Of a stretch of 64,000 bases of DNA, positions 44,968 through 55,789 are shown in pieces. Each line of letters opens with the position of its first letter. Positions within the stretch are counted from its first letter, which is position 1. Where the stretch lies: positions 4,972,001 to 5,036,000 of the forward strand of contig NZ_CP109598.1 of assembly GCF_036327775.1 (NCBI RefSeq). Direction: 5' to 3'. Below the pieces are notes generated by a model, which had not been told where the DNA came from, searched no databases, and saw only the letters and a program-made list of their open reading frames with translations. Source of the stretch: Streptomyces sp. NBC_01498. GTDB lineage: Bacteria > Actinomycetota > Actinomycetes > Streptomycetales > Streptomycetaceae. The translations under genes were made by a program, and so were the position numbers.

Positions 44968-46218
44968 CCGCCGGGCCCCCGCGCGGGAGCCGGGCTCCCG
45001 GCGGAACGCCCACGCCATCTCCGGCTCCGTCGCGAAGCGGAGGACCCGGCGTACGGGCGGGGTGCACAGCAGCGTCATCGCGACGCCCGCGAGGAGGGTG
45101 AGGAAGACCTTGCCGGCCGGTTCGTCCAGCCAGGCGTTCGTGTCGAAGATCCCGCTGTAGACGGCGCCCTTGACCAGGAAGCCGTGCAGCAGATAGCCGC
45201 AGATCGTGCCCGCGCCCAGCACCGTGAACCACATCCTGCGGCGCGGCACCCACGCCAGGAACGCGGCCGTCAGCACCACCGAGCAGCCGAACAGCGCGAA
45301 GGTCATGACGACGCCGACCCACCACGGAGCGCCCTGGTCCTGCGCCGCGCTGTTGTGGTAGAACCACGCGTTCTGCATCCGGGCGGCGGCCCAGTACGCG
45401 AAGGCGAGCGCGCCCGCGAAGACCGGCAGGGCCAGCAGGCGGACCTCACGCCGGCGCACCAGCTGGAAGTGCTCGGGCTTGAGGAGCAGTCCGAGCACGA
45501 AGAGCGGCAGGAACTGGAGCATCCGCTGGAGGTTGAGGTCCTCGCCGATGTTCGGCGTGAAGGAGGCGAGCGCGGCGATGCCGAGGGCGACCGGCAGGGG
45601 ATGGCGCAGCGACAGCCAGATCGGGGTGGTCAGCCGCCAGACGAACAACGCGGCGAGGAACCAGGTGAGATACCAGGGGTCGAGCAGACTGATCGGATGG
45701 GACGGGTCGTTGGTGGCCCGCTTGAACAGCGAGTACGCCACCTCGAAGACGATGTACGGGACGGCTATCCCGGTCAGCAGCCGTCTGATCTGTTGCGGGC
45801 GGCCGGTGTAACTCCGGGAGAAATAGCCGGAGATGATGATGAAGGCCGGCATGTGGAACGAGTAGACGACCATGTAGAGCGCCTTGGTCGCCCGGCTGCC
45901 CTCCATGACCGGTTCCCAGGCGTGGCCGATGGCCACCAGCACGATGGCCAGGTACTTCGCGTTGTCGAAGAACGCGTCCCGCTTCGTGGAGGCGCCGGTC
46001 GTGGGGGGTGCCGGCCTGGTGGAGTCCTGCGGAGTCGATACGGGGATTTCGGCCACCATGGCCGATGCGGTCGATGCCGTGTGGGGGACGGGGTCCGACT
46101 CCCGCGTGTGGGGGAGCGGGGCCCTCTCATATCCATGGGGAGCAGGGGACATCTGATTGAGCTTAGCGTCGCCGGATGTGCTGAGTAAAACCTCCCGGAA
46201 AACTGGGGTGTTCGACAC
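44947..46218 (-). CDS. membrane acyltransferase (acyltransferase 3 / fucose-4-O-acetylase type)
   Basis: This 423-residue protein has a disordered N-terminal region of about 80 residues followed by about ten membrane helices. Family motifs: FFDNAKYLAIVLVAIGHAWE (catalytic His in helix 1), FHMPAFIIISGYFS and DPWYLTWFLAALFVWRL. The family O-acetylates surface sugars or other exported molecules. GTG at 46218 was kept as start; an ATG at 46152 (MSPAPHG) is an alternative, neither with a strong ribosome site. The gap 46219-46602 has no gene; its AT-rich part (46250-46280) probably holds the promoter. Confidence 0.87.
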   Translation of the reverse strand: MSNTPVFREVLLSTSGDAKLNQMSPAPHGYERAPLPHTRESDPVPHTASTASAMVAEIPVSTPQDSTRPAPPTTGASTKRDAFFDNAKYLAIVLVAIGHAWEPVMEGSRATKALYMVVYSFHMPAFIIISGYFSRSYTGRPQQIRRLLTGIAVPYIVFEVAYSLFKRATNDPSHPISLLDPWYLTWFLAALFVWRLTTPIWLSLRHPLPVALGIAALASFTPNIGEDLNLQRMLQFLPLFVLGLLLKPEHFQLVRRREVRLLALPVFAGALAFAYWAAARMQNAWFYHNSAAQDQGAPWWVGVVMTFALFGCSVVLTAAFLAWVPRRRMWFTVLGAGTICGYLLHGFLVKGAVYSGIFDTNAWLDEPAGKVFLTLLAGVAMTLLCTPPVRRVLRFATEPEMAWAFRREPGSRAGARRSAGKTE

Positions 46219-46602
46219 GGAAAGAGTCTCCCACCGGTAGATATGCCCCCGTTAATCCCTCTTAAATGGTGCATATCATCAGGGTCTGCCGTCCGGGGTG
46301 ACGCCGTGTGAATTCCGGCGGTGAACTCTTCGGACCGCGCGGTGAATCGGCTGTGTGAGAAGTGTGCGGACAACCGAATGATCAGGCCGAATTCCCGTCG
46401 GTGAATACCGTTCCGGGTGGGTCGCGCCGGTCGTGCGCCCCCGGCGCCGCGCCGGGGCGATTGGCGTGATCCCTACGTCGATGATTCGTCACGGACCCCC
46501 ACCGGGGCGGAGGTTGGTGGCACCATGGGAGGGCGCGGGGACGATCGAGGCCGTGACCTCCCGCGGCCGGGCAGGACCGACCGACCGAGGGTGTGATCAG
46601 TT

Positions 46603-46797
46603 GTGGCCATTTCACTGTCTGTGGTGGTGCTGTTGGCGGTCGTCCTCGTGGTGCTGATCCGAGGCGGCTCACTCAAGGGCGGGCCGGCGGTGGTCGCGAT
46701 CCTCTTCGGCTTCTTCCTCGCGTCCACGGACATCGCCCCGTCCGTCAACCGCTTCATGAACTCGCTGGCGGAGATGGTCAACCAGATCGACTTCTAG
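46603..46797 (+). CDS. small conserved membrane protein
   Basis: This 64-residue protein has one N-terminal helix (AISLSVVVLLAVVLVVLIRG) and a second hydrophobic segment (GPAVVAILFGFFLASTDI), ending in a short amphipathic tail (NSLAEMVNQIDF). GTG start after GAGGGTG. It is followed by a strong terminator. Function unknown; small double-pass membrane proteins of this type are common upstream of Streptomyces core loci. Confidence 0.75.
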   Translation: MAISLSVVVLLAVVLVVLIRGGSLKGGPAVVAILFGFFLASTDIAPSVNRFMNSLAEMVNQIDF

Positions 46798-46883
46798 CGC
46801 CCGGAGCCGGAGCCCGGAGCCGGAGCCCGCAGTCCCCAGTCCGAGGCCCGGACGCGGAACGGTCCGGGACACGGGCGCGGACC

Positions 46884-46928
46884 GACTCAGGGCCGGACCG
46901 GGAATCTCCACCGGTCCGGCCCTGAGTC
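46884..46928. terminator. terminator after the small membrane protein gene and tRNA-Gly
   Basis: An 18-bp perfect stem (GACTCAGGGCCGGACCGG) with a nine-base loop lies between convergent genes and can serve both. Confidence 0.85.
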
Positions 46929-46943
46929 GTACAGGTCCTACAG

Positions 46944-47014
46944 AGCGGGCGACGGGAATCGAACCCGCGTAGCTAGTTTGGAAGACTAGGGCTCTACCAT
47001 TGAGCTACGCCCGC
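46944..47014 (-). tRNA. tRNA-Gly (anticodon TCC)
   Basis: Acceptor arms GCGGGCG and CGCCCGC pair fully. The D arm GCTCAATGGTAGAGC, anticodon arm CTAGTCTTCCAAACTAG (TCC reads GGA) and T arm GCGGGTTCGATTCCCGT are complete. Discriminator base is U, as expected for glycine. CCA is not encoded. Confidence 0.95.
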
Positions 47015-47161
47015 ATGCGCCGCAGGTCGCCTGGACCGCGACGGCAGGACACATCCTAGCGGGTCGCGGCCGTCCGCCGCACATCACCTCCGGGCCACCG
47101 ACCCACCTGTGAAAAGGTCCGTCGCCGCGCCCGCGGGCATGTACCCTACGTGTCGCACCGA

Positions 47162-47238
47162 CGGGGTGTGGCGCAGCTTGGTAGCGCGTCCGCTTTGGGA
47201 GCGGAAGGTCGTCGGTTCGAATCCGGCCACCCCGACCA
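47162..47238 (+). tRNA. tRNA-Pro (anticodon TGG)
   Basis: Acceptor CGGGGTG pairs with CACCCCG. The anticodon loop TCCGCTTTGGGAGCGGA gives TGG, reading CCA. T arm GTCGGTTCGAATCCGGC is present, and the 3' CCA is encoded. It lies 180 bases upstream of tig on the same strand. Confidence 0.95.
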
Positions 47239-47268
47239 TTCGCAGGCCTCTGCCTGTTCCTGATCGCG

Positions 47269-47305
47269 TTGTGGGCCCCCTCTTGCTTGCGGCTACTATG
47301 CAAGC
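47269..47305 (+). promoter_or_regulatory. tig promoter with inverted repeat around the -10
   Basis: TTGTGG (47269-47274) and TACTAT (47294-47299) are spaced by 19 bases. GCTTGC (47285-47290) and GCAAGC (47300-47305) flank the -10 box as an inverted repeat. A leader of about 110 bases with GC hairpins follows before tig. Confidence 0.5.
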
Positions 47306-47417
47306 TGCGTGCCCGTGTGTCTGAAGAGACGGTGAAGACCGGGCCGAATCCGCTGGTCCGCCGGAGTCCCGGCGTGACCGGCAGAACCCCAGAATCAGCC
47401 ACCAAGGAGACCGAACC

Positions 47418-48869
47418 GTGAAGAGCGCCGTGGAGACCCTGAACCCGACCCGGGTTCGGCTCACTGTCGAGGTGCCCTTCGAGGAGCTCAAGGACAGCCT
47501 CGACGCGGCGTACAAGAAGATCAACGAGCAGGTCACGGTGAAGGGCTTCCGCAAGGGCAAGATCCCCGCCCGCGTCATCGACCAGCGGTTCGGCCGTGGA
47601 GCGGTGCTGGAGGAGGCCGTCAACGACGCGCTCCCCAGGTTCTACACGGAGGCCGTCAACGAGGGTGAGCTCAATGTCCTCGGGCAGCCCGAGGTCGACA
47701 TCAAGGAGCTGAAGGACGGCGAACTGCTGTCCTTCACCGCCGAGGTGGACATCCGCCCGGTCATCGAGATCCCGGACTACTCCGGCATCGAGGTCACCGT
47801 CGACGCGGTCGACGTGTCCGACGAGGACATCGACAAGGCCGTCGAGGACCTCCGTGAGCGCTTCGCCTCGACCACGCCCGTGGAGCGCGCCGCCGCCGAC
47901 GGCGACGTCGTGACGATCGACCTGGAGGCCAAGGTCGACGGCGAGGTCCTGCCCGACGGCGTCGCGAGCGACGTGCAGTACACCATCGGTTCCGGCGAGC
48001 TGCTCGACGGCATCGACGAGGCCGTGACCGGCCTGGAGGCCGGCGGCGAGGCCACCTTCACCTCGCAGCTCAAGGGCGGCGCGGCCGAGGGCAAGGACGC
48101 CGAGGTCACCGTCAAGGTCACCCAGGTCGCCGCGCGCGAGCTGCCCGGCCTGGACGACGAGTTCGCGCAGATGGCGAGCGAGTTCGACACCCTGGAGGAG
48201 CTGCGCGCGGACAGCCGCAAGCGCCTCGGCGACCGCAAGCAGTACGACCAGGCCACCCAGGCCCAGGAGCGGGTCCTCGACGCGCTGCTGGAGCTGGCGG
48301 AGGTCCCGATCCCCGAGAAGCTCCTCGAGGACGAGATCCGTACCCGCAAGCACAACCTGGAGCACCACCAGCTCGGTCAGATGGGCCTCGACCTTCCGAA
48401 GTACCTGGAGATCCAGGGCAAGACCGAGGAAGAGTTCGACCAGGAGACCAAGGACCAGGCGGTCAAGGGCATCAAGACCCAGTTCATCCTGGACGAGCTG
48501 GTCAACAAGGAGAAGCTGAACGTCAGCCAGGAGGAGCTCACCGAGCACCTCATGCGCCGCGCGCAGTCCTCCGGCATGTCGCCCGACCAGTTCGCGCAGG
48601 CCGTCGTCGAGGGCAACCAGGTCCCGATGCTCGTCGGCGAGGTCGCCCGCGGCAAGGCACTGGCCGTGGTGGTCGAGTCCGCGAAGGTCACGGACACCAA
48701 CGGTGAGGTCGTCGACCTGAGCGACGACGAGGACGAGACGGACGGCGTCGACGCCGAGGCCGTCGAGACCGCCGCCGAGCCGTCCGGGTCAGCCGAGTCC
48801 GCCGAGTCCGCCGAGTCCGCCGAGGACACGGACAAGGCCGGCAAGGCCGACGCGAAGAACGAGGGCTGA
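47418..48869 (+). CDS. tig: trigger factor (ribosome-associated chaperone, PPIase)
   Basis: This 483-residue chaperone binds the ribosome exit tunnel and folds nascent chains. The N-terminal ribosome-binding motif [13 protein letters not shown] lies near residue 42, followed by the FKBP-type isomerase domain (about 150-240, [16 protein letters not shown]) and a helical C-terminal domain. The last 40 residues are an acidic low-complexity tail with repeated SAE units. The GTG start follows AAGGAG. It lies just upstream of clpP1P2 and clpX, the usual order. Confidence 0.97.
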   Translation: MKSAVETLNPTRVRLTVEVPFEELKDSLDAAYKKINEQVTVKGFRKGKIPARVIDQRFGRGAVLEEAVNDALPRFYTEAVNEGELNVLGQPEVDIKELKDGELLSFTAEVDIRPVIEIPDYSGIEVTVDAVDVSDEDIDKAVEDLRERFASTTPVERAAADGDVVTIDLEAKVDGEVLPDGVASDVQYTIGSGELLDGIDEAVTGLEAGGEATFTSQLKGGAAEGKDAEVTVKVTQVAARELPGLDDEFAQMASEFDTLEELRADSRKRLGDRKQYDQATQAQERVLDALLELAEVPIPEKLLEDEIRTRKHNLEHHQLGQMGLDLPKYLEIQGKTEEEFDQETKDQAVKGIKTQFILDELVNKEKLNVSQEELTEHLMRRAQSSGMSPDQFAQAVVEGNQVPMLVGEVARGKALAVVVESAKVTDTNGEVVDLSDDEDETDGVDAEAVETAAEPSGSAESAESAESAEDTDKAGKADAKNEG

Positions 48870-48894
48870 GCGAGTCCTCGACCGACCGGATCTC

Positions 48895-48929
48895 CGGGCC
48901 CCGGGACGCGACTCGCGCCCTGGGGCCCG
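48895..48929 (+). terminator. terminator between tig and clpP1
   Basis: A 16-bp stem with two mismatches (CGGGCCCCGGGACGCG and its partner ending at 48929) and a three-base loop starts 26 bases after the tig stop. Confidence 0.7.
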
Positions 48930-48987
48930 CTCCGTTCCGGCCCGGCCCGCGCCCGCACCCCCCGTCCCCTGCGACGACCCAACTACC

Positions 48988-49004
48988 TTGCGCTGCCAGC
49001 GAAC
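48988..49004. promoter_or_regulatory. putative ClgR activator box of clpP1P2
   Basis: Read on the minus strand, GTTCGCTGGCAGCGCAA fits CGC-N5-GCG with flanking TT and AA, the core of the ClgR motif. It lies 38 bases before a TAGGGT -10 candidate (49043-49048) and 134 before the clpP1 start. ClgR activates clpP1P2 in Streptomyces. Confidence 0.6.
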
Positions 49005-49137
49005 AGTCCAGGAAGCGGGATGGCGCCCGCCGACCAGCGCGTTAGGGTCCATGAATACGAGGGCTGGGGTCTCCCCCGTCCCCCGGAACGAAAGACGCTG
49101 AGACGGCCGGAGCCGTCAGAGACGAGCAGGTGGATAC

Positions 49138-49755
49138 GTGACGAATCTGATGCCTTACGCCGCCGGTGAGCCGTCCCTCGGTGGTGGCCTCGGCGACCAG
49201 GTCTACAGCCGACTGCTCGGTGAGCGGATCATCTTCCTCGGCCAGCAGGTCGACGACGACATCGCCAACAAGATCACCGCGCAGCTCCTTCTCCTCGCGG
49301 CCGAGCCCGAGAAGGACATCTACCTCTACATCAACAGCCCCGGTGGTTCCGTCACGGCGGGCATGGCGGTCTACGACACCATGCAGTACATCCCCAACGA
49401 CGTCGTGACCATCGGAATGGGCATGGCGGCCTCCATGGGCCAGTTCCTGCTGACCGGCGGCACCGCCGGCAAGCGCTTCGCGCTGCCCAACACCGACATC
49501 CTCATGCACCAGGGCTCCGCGGGCCTCGGCGGCACCGCCTCCGACATCAAGATCCAGGCCGAGCAGCTGCTCCGTACGAAGAAGCGCATGGCCGAGATCA
49601 CCGCCCGGCACACGGGCCAGACCGAGGAGACCATCATCCGCGACGGTGACCGCGACCGCTGGTTCACCGCCGAGGAGGCCGTCTCCTACGGCATCATCGA
49701 CGAGATCATCTCCGCTGCTTCGGGTGTTCCGGGCGGCGGCGGCACCGGCGCCTGA
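49138..49755 (+). CDS. clpP1: ATP-dependent Clp protease proteolytic subunit 1
   Basis: This 205-residue serine protease subunit forms the two-ring chamber with ClpP2. Catalytic Ser is in [12 protein letters not shown] near residue 97, His in ILMHQGSAG near 122, and Asp in DGDRDRWF near 170. The N-terminal extension precedes [16 protein letters not shown] start after GAGCAGG. It is followed after 53 bases by clpP2. In Streptomyces clpP1 mutants are bald-like and derepress clpP3P4. Confidence 0.96.
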   Translation: MTNLMPYAAGEPSLGGGLGDQVYSRLLGERIIFLGQQVDDDIANKITAQLLLLAAEPEKDIYLYINSPGGSVTAGMAVYDTMQYIPNDVVTIGMGMAASMGQFLLTGGTAGKRFALPNTDILMHQGSAGLGGTASDIKIQAEQLLRTKKRMAEITARHTGQTEETIIRDGDRDRWFTAEEAVSYGIIDEIISAASGVPGGGGTGA

Positions 49756-49808
49756 GGGCCTTCGGTACGCCCAGGACCGGCCACGTCAGCCCATCGAACG
49801 CCACCAGG

Positions 49809-50492
49809 ATGGTGAACACCCACATGAACAACTTCCCCGGCGCCTCCGCGAGCGGCCTCTACACCGGCCCCCAGGTGGACAACCGCTATGTCGTCCCGCG
49901 CTTCGTGGAGCGCACCTCGCAGGGCGTACGCGAGTACGACCCGTACGCGAAGCTCTTCGAGGAGCGCGTGATCTTCCTCGGTGTCCAGATCGACGACGCG
50001 TCGGCCAACGACGTCATGGCGCAGCTCCTGTGCCTGGAGTCGATGGACCCCGACCGGGACATCTCGATCTACATCAACAGCCCCGGCGGCTCGATGACGG
50101 CGCTCACCGCCATCTACGACACGATGCAGTTCGTGAAGCCGGACATCCAGACGGTCTGCATGGGCCAGGCGGCCTCCGCCGCCGCGGTCCTTCTCGCGGC
50201 CGGTACGGCGGGCAAGCGCCTCGCCCTGCCGAACGCGCGCGTCCTGATCCACCAGCCGTCCAGCCAGACCGGCCGTGAGCAGCTCTCCGACCTGGAGATC
50301 GCGGCCAACGAGATCCTGCGCATGCGCGCGCAGCTCGAGGACATGCTGGCCAAGCACTCGACGACGCCGATCGAGAAGGTCCGCGACGACATCGAGCGCG
50401 ACAAGATCCTGACCGCCGACGACGCCCTGGCGTACGGTCTGGTCGACCAGATCGTCTCGACCCGTAAGACCACGGCGGCGGCAGCGGCCTGA
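49809..50492 (+). CDS. clpP2: ATP-dependent Clp protease proteolytic subunit 2
   Basis: This 227-residue subunit pairs with ClpP1. Catalytic Ser lies in [14 protein letters not shown], His in [10 protein letters not shown] and Asp in [10 protein letters not shown]. An N-terminal propeptide-like stretch (about 30 residues) precedes [19 protein letters not shown]. The ATG at 49809 is the first in frame; AGGATGGTG overlaps it, so GTG at 49812 or ATG at 49824 (MNNFPG) may be the used start. Ends with a poly-Ala run. Confidence 0.95.
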   Translation: MVNTHMNNFPGASASGLYTGPQVDNRYVVPRFVERTSQGVREYDPYAKLFEERVIFLGVQIDDASANDVMAQLLCLESMDPDRDISIYINSPGGSMTALTAIYDTMQFVKPDIQTVCMGQAASAAAVLLAAGTAGKRLALPNARVLIHQPSSQTGREQLSDLEIAANEILRMRAQLEDMLAKHSTTPIEKVRDDIERDKILTADDALAYGLVDQIVSTRKTTAAAAA

Positions 50493-50645
50493 CCCGTCCG
50501 GTGCCCTTGGCGCGGTGTGCGTGTCCTCACGTCCACGTGAACCGTGCCAAGGGGGGCCCGAACGGGGGGCCAGGCAAGGTACCGTCGGGTATGAGGCACA
50601 GGAGCCGCTGAAACAGGCTGCTCCCAGGCGAAGGGGAAGCACCTC

Positions 50646-51938
<1,293 letters not shown>

Positions 51939-51953
51939 CGGCGCGGACCTCGC

Positions 51954-51999
51954 ACGTACGAGGAGGGGCACCCCGGTTGGGGTGCCCCTCCTCGTACGT
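51954..51999. terminator. bidirectional terminator after clpX
   Basis: A 21-bp perfect stem (ACGTACGAGGAGGGGCACCC onward) with loop GGTT lies between convergent genes. Confidence 0.9.
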
Positions 52000-52028
52000 A
52001 AGCGGGTCTGTCGTCGGAGCGACTGTCG

Positions 52029-52961
52029 TCAGAGCTTGACGCGCACGTCGTCGCGCAGCTTGGCGGTGGTGGCGGCGGCCTCTTCCAGGGAGCCGGACTT
52101 GCCCCCCATGGCGCTCCCCAGGTCGACCGGCATGGAGAAGCCCACGGTGCTGTGGTCGCCCCAGATGCAGATCGAGAACTTTATCTCCGTGGGCGTGCCC
52201 GACGCTTCCTCGCTGAGCGTCATGGCCTGGCACTTCATGACCGCGCCGTCCAGCCCGGCGGGTTCGAAGGACTGGGGGCTGCCCTCCAGCGAGCCGCCCT
52301 CGCCCTCCTTCGTGGCGTCCGCCTTCATGGAGGCGAACATGGCGTCGACGGTCTTCTCCGGGTCGTCGATCTCGCCGTACACACCACCGAAGGTGATCAT
52401 CTTCGCCGCGAGCGGGTTCTCCTCGACGCTGCCCGCCTGGTAGCTGGCGTTCACGTCCTTGGCGTTCTTCACGCCCCAGCTCTCGGCGTCCTTGAGGTCG
52501 TCCGCGGTCATTCCGCCGGCCTCGTCCGCGCCGGTGCCCTTCTTGTACTCGCCGCCGAGCACCGTCGCCGGGGTGACCAGCTTGTGGGGGCCGTCGTCGG
52601 CGACGTCGCTGCTGCCTCCGCCCACCAGGAAGTACGCCCCACCCCCGATCACGGCCAGCGCCACGACGACCGAGGCGACGATCAGCCCGGTTTTCTTCTT
52701 CGGAGCCCCGTCCGGCGGCGGGTAACCGGGTGCCCCGCCGTACGGGGGCTGCTGACCGTACGGGCCCGGCTGCTGCGGCTGGCCGTACCCCTGGTGCGGG
52801 ACTCCCGGCGGCTGCTGCGGATAGCCGTAACCGGGCTGCCCCTGCGGCTGCTGCTGCGGATAGCCGTAGCCGGGCTGGCCCTGCGGCGGCTGCTGCCCGT
52901 ACGGTCCGGGCTGGCCCTGCGGCGGCTGCCCGCCGTACGGGCCCGGCTGGTTGTAGCTCAT
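52029..52961 (-). CDS. proline/glutamine-rich single-pass membrane protein
   Basis: This 310-residue protein has a low-complexity cytoplasmic N-terminus of about 90 residues with PYGQQPP and QGQPGYGYP repeats. One transmembrane helix ([20 protein letters not shown]) follows, then an extracellular domain of about 190 residues with two cysteines ([17 protein letters not shown]). ATG start. The same kind of protein occupies the gap between clpX and valS in other Streptomyces. Function unknown. Confidence 0.85.
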   Translation of the reverse strand: MSYNQPGPYGGQPPQGQPGPYGQQPPQGQPGYGYPQQQPQGQPGYGYPQQPPGVPHQGYGQPQQPGPYGQQPPYGGAPGYPPPDGAPKKKTGLIVASVVVALAVIGGGAYFLVGGGSSDVADDGPHKLVTPATVLGGEYKKGTGADEAGGMTADDLKDAESWGVKNAKDVNASYQAGSVEENPLAAKMITFGGVYGEIDDPEKTVDAMFASMKADATKEGEGGSLEGSPQSFEPAGLDGAVMKCQAMTLSEEASGTPTEIKFSICIWGDHSTVGFSMPVDLGSAMGGKSGSLEEAAATTAKLRDDVRVKL

Positions 52962-53085
52962 GTGCTCTGTCCCCTCCAGATGCTTACGCGTTCCCGACAT
53001 CCTGACGGAAGGAACGGTGCGGCGGACCGCCGGGGACCGCACCGTTACCGAACTATCCCGTTTCAGTGCGGAGCTGTGACGCCCC

Positions 53086-53091
53086 TAAACT
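53086..53091 (+). promoter_or_regulatory. -10 box of a probable leaderless valS promoter
   Basis: TAAACT ends seven bases before the GTG of valS, and no ribosome site is present. Confidence 0.6.
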
Positions 53092-53098
53092 GTGCGCT

Positions 53099-55720
53099 GT
53101 GACCGAGAACTCTCAAGCGCAGCCCGCAGCCAACCCTGAACTGCCGACCCAGTACGCGCCGGCCGAGGTGGAGGGGAAGCTGTACGAGCGCTGGGTGGAG
53201 CGCGGTTACTTCACGGTCGACCCGAAGAGCGAGAAGCCCCCGTACACCATCGTCATCCCGCCGCCGAACGTCACCGGCTCGCTGCATCTCGGACACGCCT
53301 TCCAGCACACGCTGATGGACGCCCTCACCCGCCGCAAGCGCATGCAGGGTTACGAGGCCCTGTGGCTGCCCGGCATGGACCACGCCGGCATCGCCACCCA
53401 GAACAAGGTGGAGCAGCAGCTCGCCGAGGAGGGGAAGTCGCGGCACGACCTCGGCCGGGACGAGTTCGTCTCCCGGGTCTGGCAGTGGAAGGACGAGTAC
53501 GGCGGCCGGATTCTCGGCCAGATGCGGCGCCTGGGCGACGGCGTCGACTGGACACGTGAGCGCTTCACGATGGACGAGGGGCTGTCGAAGGCCGTCCAGA
53601 CCATCTTCAAGCGGCTCTACGACGACGAGTTGATCTACCGCAAAGAGCGGATCATCAACTGGTGTCCGCGCTGTCTGACCGCGATCTCCGACATCGAGGT
53701 CGAGTACCAGGACGACGACGGCGAACTCGTCTCGCTGAAGTACGGCGAGGGCGACGAGACGGTCGTCGTCGCGACCACCCGGGTCGAGACGATGCTCGGT
53801 GACACCGGTGTCGCCGTCCACCCCGACGACCCGCGCTACGCGCATCTCATCGGCAAGCGGATCAAGCTGCCGCTCACCGACCGCACCATCCCGGTCGTCG
53901 CGGACACGCACGTCGACCCCGAGTTCGGCACCGGCGCGGTCAAGGTGACGCCCGCGCACGACCCCAACGACTTCGCCATCGGCGAGCGCCACGGCCTCGA
54001 ATCCCTCACGATCATGGACGAGCGCGCCGTCATCACCGTGCCGGGCCCCTTCGAGGGACTCGACCGGTTCGAGGCGCGGTCCGCGATCGTCGAGGCGATG
54101 CGCCAGCAGGGCCGGGTCGTCGCCGAGAAGCGGCCGTACACCCACTCCGTGGGTCACTGCTCGCGCTGCAAGACCACCATCGAGCCCCGTCAGTCGCTCC
54201 AGTGGTGGGTCGACGTCAAGCCGCTCGCGAAGGCGGCCGGTGACGCGGTCCGGGACGGCCGGGTCGCCATCCATCCGCAGGACATGTCGAAGCGCTACTT
54301 CGACTGGGTCGACAACATGCACGACTGGTGCATCTCGCGGCAGTTGTGGTGGGGCCACCGCATTCCCGTCTGGTACGGCCCGAACGGCGAACAGGTCTGT
54401 GTCGGCCCCGACGACCAACCGCCCGCCGGCGAGGGCTGGTTCCAGGACCCGGACGTCCTGGACACCTGGTTCTCCTCCGGCCTCTGGCCGTTCTCCACGC
54501 TCGGCTGGCCCGAACGGACCCCGGATCTGGAGAAGTTCTATCCGACCGACGTCCTGCTCACCGGGCACGACATCATCTTCTTCTGGGTCGCCCGGATGAT
54601 GATGTTCGGTCTGTACGCGATGGACGGCACCCCGCCGTTCCACACCATCGCGCTGACCGGCCTGGTCCGCGACGAGTTCGGCAAGAAGATGTCGAAGTCC
54701 AACCCCAACGCGGTGGACCCGCTGGACTGGATGGACGCGTACGGCTCCGACGCCGTGCGTTTCACCCTGGCCCGCGGCGCCAACCCGGGCGCGGACGTCC
54801 CCATCGGCGAGGACTGGGTCCAGGGCTCCCGCAACTTCGCCAACAAGATCTGGAACGCCACCCGGTTCGCCCTGATGAACGGTGCCACGGTCGAAGGCCC
54901 GCTGCCCGACGCCGGGAAGCTGTCCGCCACGGACCGGTGGATCCTCTCGCGGCTGAACGCGACGGTCGCCCAGGTCGACGCGTACTACGAGGACTACCAG
55001 TTCGCGAAGGTCTCGGACGCCCTCTTCCACTTCGCGTGGGACGAGGTCTTCGACTGGTACGTCGAGCTGTCCAAGACCACCTTCTTCGCGGGCGGCGAGG
55101 GGGCCAAGGTCTCCGGGCGCGTCCTCGGCGAGGTCCTCGACGTCACCCTGCGCCTCCTGCACCCGATCGTGCCCTTCGTCACGGAGACGCTGTGGACCAC
55201 GCTGACCGGCAAGGAGTCGGTCGTCGTCGCCGACTGGCCGGCCGACTCCGGGTTCCGTGACCCGGCCGCCGAGCGGGAGATCGAGCACGTCCAGCAGGTC
55301 GTCACGGAGGTCCGCCGCTTCCGCGCCGACCAGGGGCTCCAGCCGGGCCAGAAGGTCCCCGGCCGGCTCGACCTGTCCGCGACCCCGCTCGCCGCGCACG
55401 AGGCGGCGATCCGGCAGCTGCTGCGCCTCCAGGAGGAGGGCGACGCCTTCCAGGCCACCGCGACCCTGCCGGTCGCGGGCGCCACGGTCGCCCTCGACCT
55501 GTCCGGCACGATCGACGTCCCGGCCGAGCGCAAGCGGCTCACGAAGGACCGGGACGCGGCGGAGAAGGAGAAGCAGCAGGCCACGGCGAAGCTCGGCAAC
55601 GAGGCGTTCCTCGCCAAGGCCCCCGACAACGTGGTCGACAAGATCCGTGGCCGGCTGGCCAAGGCGGAGGCCGACATCGCGCGCATCACCGCCCAGCTCG
55701 CGGCGCTCCCGGAGGGCTGA
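53099..55720 (+). CDS. valS: valyl-tRNA synthetase
   Basis: This 873-residue class I synthetase charges tRNA-Val. The HIGH-type motif [15 protein letters not shown] lies near residue 48, an editing domain sits in the middle ([16 protein letters not shown]) and the KMSKS motif is in [12 protein letters not shown] near residue 535. An anticodon-binding domain and a C-terminal coiled-coil arm (about 800-870, Lys/Glu/Ala-rich) follow. The GTG was chosen because a TAAACT box lies seven bases upstream. I see no T-box leader. It is followed 69 bases later by folC. Confidence 0.97.
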   Translation: MTENSQAQPAANPELPTQYAPAEVEGKLYERWVERGYFTVDPKSEKPPYTIVIPPPNVTGSLHLGHAFQHTLMDALTRRKRMQGYEALWLPGMDHAGIATQNKVEQQLAEEGKSRHDLGRDEFVSRVWQWKDEYGGRILGQMRRLGDGVDWTRERFTMDEGLSKAVQTIFKRLYDDELIYRKERIINWCPRCLTAISDIEVEYQDDDGELVSLKYGEGDETVVVATTRVETMLGDTGVAVHPDDPRYAHLIGKRIKLPLTDRTIPVVADTHVDPEFGTGAVKVTPAHDPNDFAIGERHGLESLTIMDERAVITVPGPFEGLDRFEARSAIVEAMRQQGRVVAEKRPYTHSVGHCSRCKTTIEPRQSLQWWVDVKPLAKAAGDAVRDGRVAIHPQDMSKRYFDWVDNMHDWCISRQLWWGHRIPVWYGPNGEQVCVGPDDQPPAGEGWFQDPDVLDTWFSSGLWPFSTLGWPERTPDLEKFYPTDVLLTGHDIIFFWVARMMMFGLYAMDGTPPFHTIALTGLVRDEFGKKMSKSNPNAVDPLDWMDAYGSDAVRFTLARGANPGADVPIGEDWVQGSRNFANKIWNATRFALMNGATVEGPLPDAGKLSATDRWILSRLNATVAQVDAYYEDYQFAKVSDALFHFAWDEVFDWYVELSKTTFFAGGEGAKVSGRVLGEVLDVTLRLLHPIVPFVTETLWTTLTGKESVVVADWPADSGFRDPAAEREIEHVQQVVTEVRRFRADQGLQPGQKVPGRLDLSATPLAAHEAAIRQLLRLQEEGDAFQATATLPVAGATVALDLSGTIDVPAERKRLTKDRDAAEKEKQQATAKLGNEAFLAKAPDNVVDKIRGRLAKAEADIARITAQLAALPEG

Positions 55721-55777
55721 GCGGCCCCCGGCGGCCGGTCCACGGGGCGGGGCGACATCCGTGTCGTACCCGCTCCG

Positions 55778-55783
55778 TAGACT
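55778..55783 (+). promoter_or_regulatory. -10 box of a probable leaderless folC promoter
   Basis: TAGACT ends six bases before the folC GTG, and no ribosome site is present. Confidence 0.55.
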
Positions 55784-55789
55784 GGCCCC

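Noticed and set aside
46944..47238. tRNA genes as an integration site
   Set aside because: No integrase gene or duplicated tRNA 3' end was seen in the neighbourhood.
52962..53098. T-box riboswitch before valS
   Set aside because: The leader is too short and a -10 box lies directly before the start codon; no T-box core sequence was found.
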